From: Erythrocercus mccallii
Lineage: Eukaryota > Chordata > Aves > Passeriformes > Dicruridae
Assembly (NCBI GenBank): GCA_013397435.1
Contig: VZRG01001528.1
Location: forward strand, 1 to 64,000
DNA length: 64,000 nucleotides
Direction: 5' to 3'
Part shown: positions 12,531-25,660 of the stretch, in pieces
How the letters are laid out: each line of letters starts with the position of its first letter
Numbering within the stretch: the first letter of the stretch is position 1
Notes under the pieces: model-generated
Told to the model about the DNA's origin: nothing
Databases searched by the model: none
The model's input: only the letters and a program-made list of their open reading frames with translations
Translations under genes and position numbers: made by a program

Positions 12531-15478
12531 GTGCTGGCAGCTGCCTGAGTGCACACAGCACCTTCTGCATAAGGATGATGCCAGGCATTTGTCAACTTTG
12601 TACTCGTTTTTCAATAGCTTAAATAACACAGGATTTAGTCTGTATCGGCAGTAGATAACAGCACTGCCAGTTAATAGGGTGCTATAAATCTGGAACCTCT
12701 TTGCACCTGTTGTCTTATAACTCCCCCAGGTTTTCTCATTTATTTTTCTCCTTGCTGTTTGTCCTGTAAATGTGTATATCAGGCTTTCCTGAGATGTCAG
12801 CCGCCTGTGTCCCATTGTTGCATCAGCTCTGTTTTCAGCTGTTAATCGTATATGCTTGTATCTGTCTCCATCAGTGTTTTAAAAATTGATGGCTTCCACT
12901 TTTAGTTCACAGCCTCTCTCTTTTTGGCCATCTCTATTCATCAGTCTATTTTCTGACTCTGTTTTAAAGGAGGTGACCGCCTTGCCTCTCTTGGTGGGGT
13001 GTGATCATTGGCATGCATCTTCTGCATTTCAGAGCAAAGGTGAATGATGTATTGAGAGCTTTAGAATGACTGAGTGACAAGGTTTCCTCCTGTTTATTTT
13101 GGTCTTTTTTAATGCTCTTGTGGAAAGAATGGGTTCAAGAACCAGGTCTTGCAGGGTTTTTTAAATCCTGTTAAGTCTGTTTTCTCTGTTTGTCACTAGT
13201 AGTGCTTTAGGCAATATCTTTCTCTTCATGAACATGAAAGTCTTGCCTTAACTGATGACAAGCTCAGATGTTACAGCACTGTGATTTAATTCTGAGAAGT
13301 GCTAGGGCTTGAGTGGAAGTCAGTCTGCATTCAGGGTGGTAGTTAATATGCTTGGAGCTGTAAGGGGACATGTTTGCTAGGATGACGATGCTCTTCTGTG
13401 CCTTTCTCTGTTCTCCCCTCCTCCTGACCTCGCTTGTCTCTCTCTTTGTCTCTTATATTAATTAATAATAATCACTGTGTGGATGGGGATTTGTAGAACC
13501 AGAAATGGAATGAACTAGAAATGACCCAGGAAACTTCTGCCATTTTGCATGTATATATAGCTCCTAGACAGCCACAACAAAGAAGATACTGCTAATTATT
13601 TTCCAAGTAACTTTGACAGAGACATGAAGAGAAAACGTATGTGAATATTTTTGGAAGATCATCTGAGCTAAAACTCTAAATTTAGAATTTGCTTGATCTG
13701 TTTTTAAAATATGTTCAAAAAGTCTTAAACAGAAACTTTAAAAAATGAGAGGGAACTTTTCTGTGAGGAATGAAAATCTATTTCAGTTTTAAATGAAAAC
13801 CTGAAAATTTTGGACAGAATTTGTGTTAGATATACTTGGGAAGGCTTGGAGAAGTGTGAAAGAAGTCTTTTCCTGATAAGTTGTTCTGTGTGTACTTGGT
13901 ACAAATATTTCATATGCAAATGCATGATGCAGAGCTCATCTGAAGCAATAACAGGAAGAGAAAGCCATACAGAGAGCTGTAAGAGATGCTGATTCAGGGA
14001 TAAGAAATTCTTATTTGGAACATTCAGGTTGTGATAGTATTTTAGACTCCCTTCATTTTTGATAAATTCATTTATATTCAGTGATGCTTCTTGGCAGTAT
14101 CTTGATTTCCACACACTGCAGGAGAGTCTGACTCTCAACCAGAAAAATAACAGTGGAGGAGGGAGGTGAGGGAGGTGTAGGTAGGTGTACAAATAAAGTG
14201 TGAATGACTTTCTGCAAAGAGGAAGGCTATCATCCAGGGCCTACAGTGGAAGCCACTGGTTTTTGTGTATATTATATCTAGCCTGGGAGTCATAGCAGAG
14301 ACTTCATGTGAAACTGGGAAAGCAAGTGCACATTTCTTTCTCCAAAATGATTGTCCCTACTTGCCTCTTCTGAGAGATGTGCCTGACACTGTCAATAACT
14401 AAGTAGTTCTCCTTGTCATGTTGTGTTGCTGCAGCTCTGGAGTGTTCTGGTTTTGGTGGATGGCCTTCTGTTTGTGTCCTTTGAACATCTTTCTGGTCCT
14501 TCTGCATTTTCATGTGTGTTCTGGGACAATATTCTAGTTGGTTGCTCTAGCCTGGTCTGTTTCTTGCATCTTTCAAGTCACAGGAGGCTTCATTTACCTC
14601 TGTTCTCCATCTGCTGAGTTCAGGCACTTCCTTCTCTGATGTGGTTTCAGCTTCTTGCTCTTAGTTTGTATTCCAGCTAATTTGGAAATGCTCTGGTTTT
14701 CTGTCACATTTAGCCCAAATCCTCAGTGCTTGTAGCTGCATCCAGCAGGGCCAGACCCCTTCGTGGATATAAGGCTGTGACACTGTGACTGAAGAGATGT
14801 ATTTTCTGCCAGGATTTAAATTGTTTATGTCCTCTTCCTCTTGCAGGAGGATAATGTTCTTGATTGTAGTATTACTCAGATTTTTTTTTAAGCGAGAATC
14901 AGTGGGATGTTGACCAAACTGATGTAGTTTGGCTTCATTTTTGCCTGTACTTTGGGGTTATTCCACTCCTCCTTCAGAAAAAACTGAGGTGACCTTTTGA
15001 GGGAAGACTGTCATCTCAAATATAGAGCAATTCCTTAAATTTATGGGCTTTTTGTATGGGCTGCCATTCAGAAAAGGAAACTTTTTTCTTCTTTTTTTTT
15101 TTCCTTCCTTCAGTCTAAGCTGTAGTCCAAGATCATGTGGCCAGGTTGATTGAGGGAACAGTTAATGGCTTTTTTTCTTGTAACTGTAACATTTACAGTG
15201 TAATTACACTAGACTTTATGTGCTAGCCTGTAAGCAGTGATCTTACTCCCAGCAACTTGGGCACTCTTTGGCAAGTTATGAGAGCCATCTGAAATAACTG
15301 GATGCAAACTGACAGGTTGCTTCATGTAGAGGTGCACATAAACTGCAGTTTCATCATGCCCAGGGTGAGATTCTCTCCCCACTGGAAGTTTTTTATGCAT
15401 GGGGAGGACAAGTAGCTCTGGTTCAAAATTGAGAGGCATCAGCAAACTCTAATCTTCAAGTCTATTTACCTGCAAATG

Positions 15479-15585
15479 AGAAAGAAAAAAAATGCTTTAA
15501 AAAAACCCACAACAACCCAACCAAACAAAAAGAAAACCTACAAAAAACCCTCACAAAACCCCACAGAAAAACTTCCCAAACAAAG
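15479..15585 (+). repeat. A/C-rich low-complexity tract
   Basis: The plus strand is almost only A and C, in words such as AACCC and CCAAACAAAAAG. On the minus strand it resembles the G/T-rich tract at 1134. The open frame reading Lys, Thr, Pro and Asn across it is a composition artefact. Confidence 0.7.
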
Positions 15586-18500
15586 CTTCCTGCTGCATGT
15601 GTGTTGGCTGTGTGTTTGTGGGGTTTTTCCTTGTTGCTGCAATATATATTTCTCTGTGTTTATTGTCATACAGTTTGCCTTGTGAAAAACCAGCATGTTG
15701 TGTACTGAGCCTGTATTATTTAACAAAATTTCTCATGCCTTTTTTTATTAGTAATCATCATGTACCTGTGAGCAGGGAGGTGACACGTTGGAATATGTGA
15801 AGTAAAAGTAACTGCAGTGAAATCAGATAATTGGCAGTAAGGCGGGAGTGCAGGGAAGACAGCTTGCTTGGCTGCCAGCTTGACAAAGCATGTCAATTCA
15901 CTGGAGTTTTCTTTTGTTTTATTTGTTCTTGATTTTGATTCCCTATTTGAGCTGTCTCCACATGAAGCGTTCATTATTTATGTAAGGCAGCATTGTTATT
16001 CCTTCAGGGTAAATGCTCTTAGCCACTTGTACCAGTAGAAGGACTGGGCCTGACAGAATTGATGCAGAAATACGGATATCAGACTGGATTTGCCTTGTGC
16101 TATAGGTGCTCCATACTCTTTTGGGCATTGTCACACTCAACCTGGTGCAAAGAGCACTGCATCTCCCATGTGTTATTGTAAGGTGTTCTGTCTGAGCTGC
16201 TTCTCAGGTGCTGAAGTGAAATCCAGTTTGCTAGCTTATCTGTAACACTTTGGAAAGAACGGGGAGAATACTTTGTTTCGCTTTCGCTTTGCCCTGTGCC
16301 AGACAGAACTGATAGACTGTGACAGTATTGAACAAACCCTGCAGAAGGCGGAGAACCCCTGCAGAAGTGGGGAGGGAAAAAGAGTTCTTCCCTGTATTAT
16401 GTTCGCGGTGCTAAGAGTGTTGAGCAAACATGCTTGCAGGGATTCAGCAGTTCACAAGTAGTAAGTATAAAGGGTTGGAAGTTTTTTTCCAGGCATTAAG
16501 TACTGCATAACTGAAACTTTGTTAAATTGTTGAACCAATTTATATATCCCTCTCAAAAGCAGGGGTCAAGCTTTCTTGGCACAGGCAAGCATTCAACACT
16601 TCTTTTTATTTAATCCAAACAATCTTTCCTGCTTTCAGCCAAATTGCCCATATCATTTCATGTTCTGTGCTGCCAACACATTCTCCCTTCTCCATAGTAC
16701 ATATGATCTCATATTGTGCATAATAACTGCAGGGTTTTTTCTGAAATATCAAACCAGCTTGACCTGAAGGAAACGCAATTTTCTTTTTGCTATGTTGAAG
16801 CTTTCTATACATTTCCTGTATTAACTGATTCTATGCTCTTCAGATGAAATCTGCCAGTAGAAAACAAGTAGAGAATGTAAGGGAAGAGTCATTAGCAGCT
16901 TATGGTAACTGCTAGGACTAGGTGGACATCAGAGCATAATATCCACCCTTGCTGCACCAAGGCTACATTATGAATATTTTTAATGGGTTGGTAGCTAATT
17001 TTAGCAGCACAGATCCTCAACTGAACTTTTTGCATGTGGTTCTTTCAGGCAAGTTTTGCAGCTTACTTGAGTTGGTGACAGAGTAAATTAGTGTTAATCA
17101 GAACCAAGTCATTTTCAATGCTCTGACAGGTTTCCATGTGCCAGGAAGGGCAGAGCACTCAATCATGAAAGTGTGACAGCTCCCACAAAAGCAATGAGCA
17201 TTTCCTCTAGCTGTATCCTTTCCCTGGCTTTGTAGTTTAAAAGCAGCTTTGTAACCTGTCTTCTGTGGCTGCATCAGGTGGGGACTTGCTTTGTAAAGTA
17301 AACATCCTGAATGAACTCCTGCTGCATACTTCTACCACATATCACAGTCAGAAACAGTACTCCAAATTTCCCAACTTTGCCTTAAATTTTCTGTCTCTAA
17401 GCCAAGGTGCTTGTTTTCCATTTAACTTAACTTTTTAAAAACTTGTTATTCTAACAAAAATCAACCCATATAGCCCTTTAAGTAACAGTGTATCCTCCTC
17501 CTTGTCCCACTACTTTCTCCTTTTCCCTGTGACTGCATCACTTTTGAGCCTGTTGACCAGATTCAGTCACACAAAATCAAACCAAAATCTTCAAGGTTTT
17601 TCCTCAGAGTGGAGGAAGGACATGGCATGGTTAAGGCTTTGTTAGTGGCTCTGCTTACAGGTAGTTTCTTTGCTCAGCAGAAGCCATCCAGAGAGAAGGA
17701 CAGGACTAGAGGACCAGCACAGTTAGGAAGACGATGCCTGCCTTCTTCTGACTTGGGGTGGAAGCTGGGCTTACAGACAAGACAACATGGGCTGCCCCAA
17801 ATACCATATATACCATGGTGAATCATGGATCCTTTCTGGGGATTCAGTCCAGCCTCCTTTATTTACAAGGATCTCTGCCAGCAACACACCACAAAAGTGG
17901 CATGCAGCTCCTCCTCATTACCTTGGCCTTCTTTCTGAAGCCAGGCTTGACAACTGGGGAAGTCAGAAGGAGAAATCAGAGGAGGTTCATCTGGAATAGG
18001 AGAGGTCAGCAGACTTACAGAGCAAGGTATATTGCCCCAGTTTTGTGTTTTGTTTTGGGGCAATACCATCCCACTAGCTCCAACACTCTTGGCATTCAGC
18101 ACCTTCAGAAGGCTCTCAGCTTCAGCTGAAGGGCAGGAGGAGGCATTTCCATGTGCTTCAAAAGTAGCTAGCTAAATAGGTAAAAGCTCATAGGGCATTT
18201 AAGCTTTGCTCACCATTGCCAAGTTTCCACATGTTTAGAACATTGAGTGCTCCTGTAAACAAGATCTCAGCCCACGCCCTTCTCCTGTGAAGGTGGCCAC
18301 TGAGGTTTCACTTAGAACCCTGCACATGCCTGGATTAACCAAGGCAATGACTGAGAACTAGACTCTAGTGACCAAGCCTTCTTACGTGGCTGACAAGGCT
18401 GGAAAATGCTTTAGTGTCTCAGAGCTTCCTGGACAAACTGCTATGATGTGAAATATTTCCCATTCCTGGAGCAGAGGAGTCCCCTAAAGGCAACTGAATA

Positions 18501-21500
18501 AAAGAAGTAGCACAGTAGAAGTCTGGAGATGAAAGGAAATGGCCTCTCCTTTTAGGTTAAATAAGTAGATGCAGAGCTCTGAGGCTGGTGGCTCTTCTGA
18601 CTTGTTCACAGGAGACTGAAACCCATGCTGGGCAGGGCTTGGGGTACCTGGCTCATATGAAGTCTTCTGGAGGTTTGGTGAGTGGCACAGGGGGAGGTAG
18701 TTTGTTGGTCAGAGGTGGCTGGTGCCTGTTGAAAAAATACATCCAAGCATGGCAGCTGAGTTGAGCTGGGGCAGCACAGCAGTCACAGTGAGGTGTCTCC
18801 GTTCTCCAAGCAAAGACCATTGTCTGACAGGACTCCACGTTTTTCCTGCCTGAGCAGGCTGTTTGCGAGGATATGTAAACTTTGGACTTCCCCTTAAACA
18901 AGAGGATGAGAAGAATGAAGAATGTGTCATGATCATCAAACTGAGCTGACTTTATGTGTCTGAGAGTAAGATTCTGTATTGGGGAATGACGTGAATCTGC
19001 TTAGGGATATATTTAAAGAGGGAGACATGACAATGAATCCACATGCAAGTGAATTTAAATTTTATTTAGTGTATTTAAATATATTTGTCTAATCTCTCTG
19101 ACAAAAGTATAATTTGCTCTGTAAATGCATTTTACCTGTTAGCTTGGTTTTGTGGGGTTTTATAGGAGCGCTGTCATTTTTTGTGTCTGAGATATGGGCT
19201 TGTTTCTTTTTTATTCCTTTAATGCACATTTAACGCTTCATACAGAGTTGTTTCTGAACATTGTCTTTCTCAGATCTCCAAACATGAAATGTCAGAGCAG
19301 TAAAATAAGCAGCCCCCATCACACCCCTCTCCAAACTAATTTGAGGGAGAGCTTTTCTAGTGGTAAAAAATTTTAAGAAGTTATAGCAGTGGTCAGGCCT
19401 CCCCTCGCTGCCCCATAGCTGCACAGCTCTTTGTCTCAACAAAAATCACATCAGTAAAATCTAGTTACAGTGGGCCAGAATGTTAAGGTTGTGAGTTTAT
19501 GATTCAGAAAATCTGGATTTAAAATGGCTTTTGTGGGATCAGAGGCACCCTGCAACCATGTGGGCTTCATAGATTTATTCAGGATAGTTTCACACTGACA
19601 AATCTCCTTTACTTGCACTAGAAATATGAAGTCTATTTTAATTTTTTTAATATCCTGTCTTCTCCTCAGAAGATGATTTTGATCCCTTCTCATCCATCTA
19701 CCACTGTGACTCTACCTGTCAGATATTGCTGTCCTGCCTTGGACAATTTTGTTCAAGCCGGTCCAGCAGTGAACTTGGCTGGTTGTTGTAAGAGAAACAT
19801 CAGTGGTTTTGCATACCTGACTGTGATGTTGATGCTTTTTAAGATTTGGGTTTGTTTTTTCTTTTTTAACTTAGAGTTAAGACTAAGGCTTTGCTAACTG
19901 TATGACACAAGGTCTAGAGCTTCACTTGATTGGTTTTTAACATGGCTGGTGACAACCATCAGCATCTGAGCCAGAAAACCTTCTTTTGTCTGTAATGAAA
20001 GGATGGCCGGAGCAGTTTTAAAATGCAAAGGTCTTGAATATTTTATGTGTCAGCCAGAATTCAAGAAGTTGGTGGGGAAAGGAGGGAATTATGTAGGCAG
20101 AGTGCTTCTTGTAATACCCAAAATTGCTGAGTGACTACTTGTCAGTGCATGAGGTGGTTCCTGCTCTTCCAAAATCCCAGCTTTGGATCTTAAAGTAGAC
20201 AATGTATTTGGTATGCAGGAAGTCAAGGATTTGACTATAGATTTCATATTCTTGCCTTCAAACCGCAAGGCTGAAACTTTAAGGTAAAGTCAGAATTTCA
20301 TTATTTAAGATGCTTTTCAAGAGGAAGTAGGTGGTCACTGGCTGATAGTAATTCAAATGTGTTGACATGTCACATTCATTTGGCACTATTCCTGGGGAAC
20401 TGGGTGGGTGCACGCTGGATATGTACACGTGCTCACTGAAGTAGTTGTAGGGCTCAGCATACACTTGCTCAGATCCCTGATTAATGATTGTTTTTTCCCT
20501 TGTGATCTTTGCCAAGATGAGCTTGGATGGAAAATGGAATTAAAAAGCACTTCATTTAAAGACTAATTATTAGTAAAACAGAAGCTTTTCAAATTATCTT
20601 CTTTGAGCAAAACAGAAGTTTACCAAAATATAGTTTTGCTATTTCAAGTTAACATGTCATTAAACAAAGGAAGCATTGTGGTTTTTTGTTTCCGGTCATC
20701 ATGTTCTTCAGAGTTTAGAGAGAGTAACTAACATAGTGAATACTGGAGGGAAGAGAAGCATAAGCTTTCTACATCCTGAAACTTCCCAATTCCTATAGCT
20801 TGCTTTCAGTGGCAAGTTCAAAGCCCACAGAAATATGATAATTTAAACAAACTCATATTTACAAACTGTGTTTTGGCCATTTGGAGAAAAGTTTAGCTCT
20901 TAGGAACTGAATTAGACCTTCTGCAAATTCTTGTTTCAGAGCATTGGTCTGTGACTTTTATAAGCTCAGTGTCTGCCTTGCTTGAAATCTTTGAGAAGCA
21001 AACCATTGCTTCTTTGAACAGTGTTTTGAATTAATATAGTTTTAATGTTTTTAGAATTAATTTTATTTATAGTAAGGGTATTGTTTTTCAAATGTAGAAT
21101 TAAAAGGATTTTATTTAGAGATTCAAATAGAACTGATATAATTCCAGCTTTAAAAGTGCAGAAAAGTGTGGTTTGTATTTAAAGGGTTGTCCCTCACTCC
21201 CTAAACCCCCATCCACCCTAGCAGCCCTTGCCTTTGCTTGTTAAAATTTCTTAAAATAAAAATCAGCCAACTGTCATACTTGAACTATCTTCAGATGAAA
21301 AGTCACACACCTGAAGGAGTTTTCTAGAAAGGAAGACTAGTCCTACATAGCACAGTGCAGTATTGGAGATAAAAAGTGAGTGGCGGGGGGTATGTCTGAA
21401 AATAGGGTGAGGTTTTCTTGGGCTGTCTGGTATCTCTGCAGTGCACTTAACTTGTCAGCAGGTTAAAACTGAAGCCTGTCATCAACTGCTGCTTGTGTAG

Positions 21501-23884
21501 GAAGGAGCATCACTCACCCCATCTCAGGAATGCCCAGGTCACCTCAGGGTGTGGGAGAGCAACAACAAAAATGTCATTTGATGTATTTGACTTTCTAAAT
21601 TTACCTTTGTACTTTATCTGACTCCTGTGGTGTGTGGTAGTTCTTGCATCAGGGAAGACTCTTTGAGTGGTGTTTGCAGGAAGATTGGCACAAATCCTCT
21701 GTCAGCAGTTGGGGAATGAGAAAGGTCAGTGTTTATCTGTGTGGGTGGGTGTGTGCCCAATGGGGAAAGGAGAAGCTGTGGTTTAAGAAGAAAGGATAAG
21801 GAAATTTTATTTTATGCATTGAATTTCTCTGGGGAAAAAAGCCCAAGTGGTCTCAGTCTTAAGTGTTGTTCCCATTCTTTAATTGTTCCTTGATATTAAA
21901 TTTTTTGGTTTAATTTTTCTTTTGAGATGTCCGAATGAAATTGCCAAGTCAAAGGTCACCAGCTTACTTCAGTGCACTTTAGGATTTCAGCAAGCTTTAG
22001 ACATGATTTTAAAGCATTTCTATCAAAGTCTGCCTTGAAGATGTGATAGAATAGAAAGTGTTCCCAGCTGCTGCTGCTCAGCTTAGCCATAAAATTGGTA
22101 CAAAGGATGGTAAGTCTGTACCAGAATCAAGGAATGTCTGGGGTGTATGGTATTTGGCTGTGAGAAGAATTCTACAGTTGAGTGCCAGGCTGCTTGGGAT
22201 GCAGTTCCTTTGGAAGAGAGAACCAGGATCTCTGAACAAGGATGCTTCCCTTTGCTCACTCCATATCTCCACTCAGTGAAGAGACCTGATATTCTGCCTG
22301 GTTTTGGAAATATGCAGGACTGCACCAATGAAATAGGCAAATTTTGTATTTTGCTAATATTTCCAAGGAAGAGAATTGTCTTAATTCCTTCATGTCACCC
22401 CTTGTGTATCTTGATTTCCCTTGTAGAATACATCTTCCATCTTTTTCCTGAGAAAGAAATGGCTCCTCTCCAAATGAGTCACTTTAGTCACTTACATTTG
22501 TGTGCTTGTGATACGTAAGAGAGGAAGATCTTAGTGTTTGAAAGAGCTATCCCAGAGGAGAGTCTGGCCTCTCTCAAAGAGGCATCTAATGGTGGCTGCT
22601 GAAGCCTTTGAAATGCATGCAATGGCAAGGCAAGATTTGGGAAAAACATCATCAAGCGTCTAACACAGAAGTAAGTAAGAAGAGGGAAAAGAGGGCAGGT
22701 CAGGCTGCTTGTTTTGGGGGATTATTTATGAAGACACAGATCTGTGCCTTTGGATTAGGAGCAGATTTGGCCCACAACACTAGGTCTGTAACACCACAGA
22801 TTGGTATGCCTTTGTTTTCTAATATAAGATGCAGAAGTCCGCTGTGTTGCCAGCATTGTAAATGTATTAAGAAATTATTTCTCTATTGCCTCTCCTTATT
22901 TTGTTCCAAAGATATTAAGCCCCTTAATGTCCCAGGCTGCTACGTTCACTCCAACAGACATTTGCATTTGGAGCTCATACAGCACTTTGTAGTGAGCTTC
23001 TCATGGGGAATGCAGTCACAGAGAACTTAATTTTTTCAGCCATGGCTTTGCTTTTTCTAATCCTATATAAAGTGCTTTGGTTCTTGGGCTTTGGATCTTC
23101 ATGTGTAACTTATTATATGGATCAGTTAATTCAAGAAGAATGTGTGGGAAATGCTGGTAATATTAGACTTCTGTGATTTCTTTTATGAAGTGCTTCATCT
23201 AAAAAACTATAACACTTGCAGACATCACTAGTTACTTAAAGCATTATGGAAACCAGAGTTCACCCAGCTCATCTCATCTACATTTGCACATGTATTTAGG
23301 AATTCAGTGCTTTGGTTGCTCACCTGACGAGGAGTGTGGTGAGGATCATATTTCTTGAATGTGTCTCCTCTGCTATGCCTGTGGTGCTTTGGTGACAAAC
23401 ACCATTCCCCAGGGCTGCACAACCAGTAGTCTTTCTGACATAACAGCTTGCTGTTGAGACAGTAGTGACTTGTGATGTGGCAGGGTTAGCCCCAAACTCA
23501 GGCTTTTATTTTTCTCTTTATATTTAGAGAAGGTGCCTCTGATTGCTGCCATCCCTGCTCTCCCTGTTTGATCTCCTGCTCCCACTCTTGCTCTGTTCCC
23601 CTCATGGCCTCCATCATTGCCCTGGTGTCAAAGCAGCCCCAAGATCTGGGGCAGGGATGAGTGGGTTGGCATCTGTGCAAATACCCAAAAACTGCTGTGC
23701 TAGAGGGATGCTTCTCATTGCACCATGGCTATGCATGGCTTCTTCCAGGCAACCTGTGGCCGGATCTAATGTGTACGATGTGTTCTCAGATATACGCATT
23801 TGCAGGAAGATCTGCCACCCCCTTGCTGGAGACCGCCTACTCCTGCTCTTACTTATCGCTGCTTAAAGCACACAGTAGTTTGTG

Positions 23885-23940
23885 TTTGTTTTTATTAAAA
23901 AAAGACAGCAACAAAACCAACCCAACAAAATCCCCTCTTT
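23885..23940 (+). repeat. A/C-rich low-complexity tract
   Basis: A short A/C-rich run after TTTTTATTAAAAAAAGAC, with words AACAAAACCAACCCAAC. It is the same kind of sequence as at 15479-15585. No further structure was seen. Confidence 0.6.
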
Positions 23941-25389
23941 AATGCCAAAATAATTTTCTGTTCTCACTGCAAAAAAAAAAAATTTGAAGGAGGGGAGAAG
24001 TTTACTTAAGTGGAAGAACTGTAGTCTGTTTTCCAGAAAAGGAGATCAAATAGTACAAGTGTCCCAGCAGCAAATAGCACCCTGTAAATCGCACCCCTGA
24101 GAATTTTGCAGTTGGCTGTTTTCAGACATGTTTTTAATTAATACAACATCATAGTTCTGTCAAATTCAGAATGAAATTGTATCTCAAATATTGCTCGTTG
24201 GTCTCAACTTCTAGGCATCTGAACTTTAGAAAACTTGCTTCAGGTGTTGTGGAGCCCGACCTGTGAATCTTTGAGAGACTGGATATTTTTAATTAACCTA
24301 GTTTTTGGAGAGTGCAATGTAAGTCAGCTGCATTCTGATGCTTACTGATACTGAAGCATGTGTATTTTCCCCTTCTTCTGAGCATTATAAGCTGTTTCCA
24401 AAATCCGCAGGCCAGTTGTAGTTGCCGTACTTAAGTCAGAAAAGTCAGGACATGAAGATGAGATACTCTTCCCTCAGCTCACTACCTTTCTGGCAAGATG
24501 TAAAAGAGAAACCCAGACTACTTCATAGTGAAGGCATGTTACAAGCCGCATTCATAGCTAGGTAAGTTCACCATCTCATTTCAGAGCATGGATTTTTTTT
24601 GAATTTTTTTTTTTAATTTGCTGCTTTTCTGAGCTGGAAAGCAAGCATTGCAGTGAAATTGTACAAAAAAAATTGTACTACTCTACCCAGTCCCAGTACC
24701 TGGCAACCCCTAAGCAAACAGGAAGATATTGATGCGTATTTTGAGAGTCAGTAGTTTTTGTGTTAGGCTCCCTTGGTGGTACAAGGTAGGTAATGGAAGT
24801 GTGGATAAATATTAACTGACTGCATATGCTGCAGCACATAGTCATTAAGTGGTTTATGTGTGAAACCATGGAAGGAAGAGGCTGGAATGGAGACACTTTC
24901 TTCTATTTGATGTGAAATACCTGGTGGTGAGAGATGTAATCAAGAGAAATTTGTTCTTAGGGTGCTTGGATGTACACTGTACTCGTTTTAATTAGGCCTT
25001 GTCCCTTGCACTTGGTGATGCTCGCAGTGGTACAAATGTCTGTTTGGCTTCTTTAACATCCAACATGGTTTGTTGAAGCAGAAAGAGTGTGGTCAGTCAC
25101 TAAGTGGAAGCATATCTGAAGAGCTGGGTGCAGGCTGACTTGTTTCACAGGCTGCAGGAGTGGTTTTAATGTAGGACTTCTTCTGGGCATACTTTTTGTA
25201 GCTGAAAATGTTTGCAGATGCTGTCATCATACGGGTCTTTCAATAGCAAAAATCACACCCAAAGTTATTTTTCTGGAGCTTATCCTGATGTTGATTACTT
25301 AGGTGTCTTGTTGCCTCATGTTTTGTTTCTGTCATAAAAAAAATTAGATTCAGGTGTCTTTGAAATTACAAATTCCTATTTGTCTCTGA

Positions 25390-25660
25390 AATAAATTGTG
25401 CCTTCTTTGAATGTTTCTAGGAGGTTAATGAATAATTGACTACCGAGTAAAAGAGAAGATCCTTTTAACAGGCAATTGAATCTGGTGTGATGTGTGAAAA
25501 TTAATGGTCAAGCTTAGAGCTTTAAATATGTTATAAATATTTTTAATATTTAGACATGAAGATGTCCTTACTAGCAACAATTTCAAACATTGTTATTTAT
25601 TTTGCATGCCTCTCAATGAATTCAGTTTCCCAACAAATGAAGCTTAGAGTTTGTGTATTT
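25390..25660. promoter_or_regulatory. Possible conserved non-coding block, AT-rich
   Basis: A non-repetitive AT-rich block with clustered homeodomain-type cores (TTAATGAATAATTGA near 25425, GAAAATTAATGG near 25497), an AT-rich MEF2-like string (TATAAATATTTTTAATA near 25531) and no low-complexity slippage. Its texture resembles vertebrate developmental CNEs. This is a judgement by eye without alignment. Confidence 0.15.

Noticed and set aside
24659..24681. Small inverted repeat GTACAA / TTGTAC around an A run
   Set aside because: Six-base arms in AT-rich sequence are expected by chance.
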